From Litorimonas sp965205225 (GTDB lineage Bacteria > Pseudomonadota > Alphaproteobacteria > Caulobacterales > Maricaulaceae), in assembly GCA_965205225.1 (NCBI GenBank), contig CBDBFZ010000002.1, forward strand, positions 496,001-560,000: a DNA stretch of 64,000 nucleotides. Reading direction: 5' to 3'. The position numbers and the translations under genes are program-made. Below are positions 63,553-64,000 of the stretch, in pieces (positions within the stretch are counted from its first letter, which is position 1; each line of letters begins with the position of its first letter). The notes under the pieces were generated by a model. It did not search any database. It worked only from the letters and a program-made list of their open reading frames with translations, and had not been told where the DNA came from.

Positions 63553-64000
63553 AAATCGACGAGGGCATGGATGCGGAGTTAGTTCGCGATATGTCATCAT
63601 CCGAGACAGAGGTGATTGACGGCACGGTTCGGGATGCGCGCAACATCGCCGATGACAAGACGGAGCAAACCCGCTGCACGTGACGGTCGAAGAAGACGGT
63701 CGCAGGCACTCACGCGCTGGAAACGCGCAATGCTGAACTGTCCAATCTGTTTTGACGCTGGAACGGGAATTGACGCGTGTGCAAGCTGAGAGCGAAAGTG
63801 TGACTTCGACCTTGGCAGCGCTGCGCCAGTCGAATAAGCGCTCAAGGATTTCCTGCGGACGCTGACCCATGGTCTGGCCGATGTTATCGGCTTTATCGCA
63901 GGACACTGCCTTGGTTGATTTTTGTTCTTCTGCCGGGTTTTTTCGGCATCCGGTGGCTCTGGCGTCGCCGCCCGACCAAGATGCGCAAGTCTTCATAGAC
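63553..64000 (+). pseudogene. Decayed coding sequence after the ankyrin protein
   Basis: Fragments of coding sequence in different frames: an ankyrin-like piece near 63664 (ANPLHVTVEED), a coiled-coil piece (ERELTRVQAESESVTSTLAA), and a final membrane-helix-like piece (LPWLIFVLLPGFFGIRWLWR) ending near the window end. None is open over its full length. It looks like a second broken gene of the ankyrin or glycosyltransferase type. The long minus-strand frame over this stretch is not supported. Confidence 0.45.

Noticed and set aside
62464..63996. A 510-codon open frame on the minus strand over the ankyrin repeats
   Set aside because: It is the mirror of a tandem repeat: once one unit lacks stops on the reverse strand, all do. 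The plus-strand ankyrin pattern is unmistakable, and the reverse product is a low-complexity repeat rich in Arg, Gly, Val and Cys.

Overview
The window looks like chromosomal DNA of an alphaproteobacterium, probably of the Hyphomonadaceae/Maricaulales type. That is an inference from gene content and order, not from a marker gene. The supporting evidence is the block rpmH-rnpA-yidC-engB-argB, the lptC-lptA-lptB cluster, an IalB-like protein, a DUF1134 lipoprotein, a TonB-dependent receptor beside a TPR-sulfotransferase, and moderately high GC in the core genes. No rRNA, tRNA or CRISPR array was recognised.

Layout. 0-3.7 kb: TonB receptor (5' end outside the window) and a TPR-sulfotransferase. 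4.6-8.6 kb: an agmatinase-family ureohydrolase with a complete TRAP transporter (DctP, DctQ, DctM). 8.7-28.7 kb: metabolic and envelope genes (dienoyl-CoA isomerase-like crotonase, nitrilase, alkaline phosphatase, BLUF photosensor, LRAT-like protein, lysophospholipid-transporter-like MFS, OxyR, PyrD, Amt) mixed with many broken genes. 28.7-37.0 kb: an accessory island. It starts with resolvase and IS3 debris and a WGR protein, then a very AT-rich stretch, then an 89-aa protein, an 849-aa GHKL-type ATPase and a convergent DNA methyltransferase, and ends with decayed plasmid partition and phosphoribosyltransferase genes, an S24 repressor and a hybrid IS. 37.2-42.9 kb: housekeeping genes (HAD nucleotidase, DUF1036 protein, argB, engB, yidC, rnpA, rpmH). 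43.0-45.0 kb: a patch of decayed DUF6090 and lipocalin-like genes. 45.1-55.4 kb: DUF547 protein, TVP38 protein, an FAD disulfide oxidoreductase, and a type II secretion operon gspEFGHIJKLM. 55.5-58.1 kb: lptB, lptA and a long lptC. 58.4-64.0 kb: two IS5 remnants flanking a Rieske-thiamine diphosphate fusion enzyme, then a glycosyltransferase fused to 11 ankyrin repeats.

How the genes work together. The ureohydrolase and TRAP genes form a likely uptake-and-hydrolysis unit for a guanidino or related compound. The gsp genes encode the inner-membrane platform, ATPase and pseudopilus of a type II secretion system; the outer-membrane secretin GspD and GspC are not in the window. LptC, LptA and LptB belong to the lipopolysaccharide export bridge. 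The GHKL ATPase, methyltransferase and small protein are the best candidate for an undescribed or poorly described defence (restriction-like) system.

The most striking overall property is decay. About a dozen genes besides transposases carry frameshifts or in-frame stops (plsC, ABA4-like DUF4281, PhoD, carboxylesterase, hotdog thioesterase, DUF952, resolvase and others), and at least eight transposase fragments from IS3, IS5, IS481 and IS1595 are scattered between intact genes. Uncorrected sequencing error could explain some frameshifts, but not the substitutions that create stops or the truncated genes.
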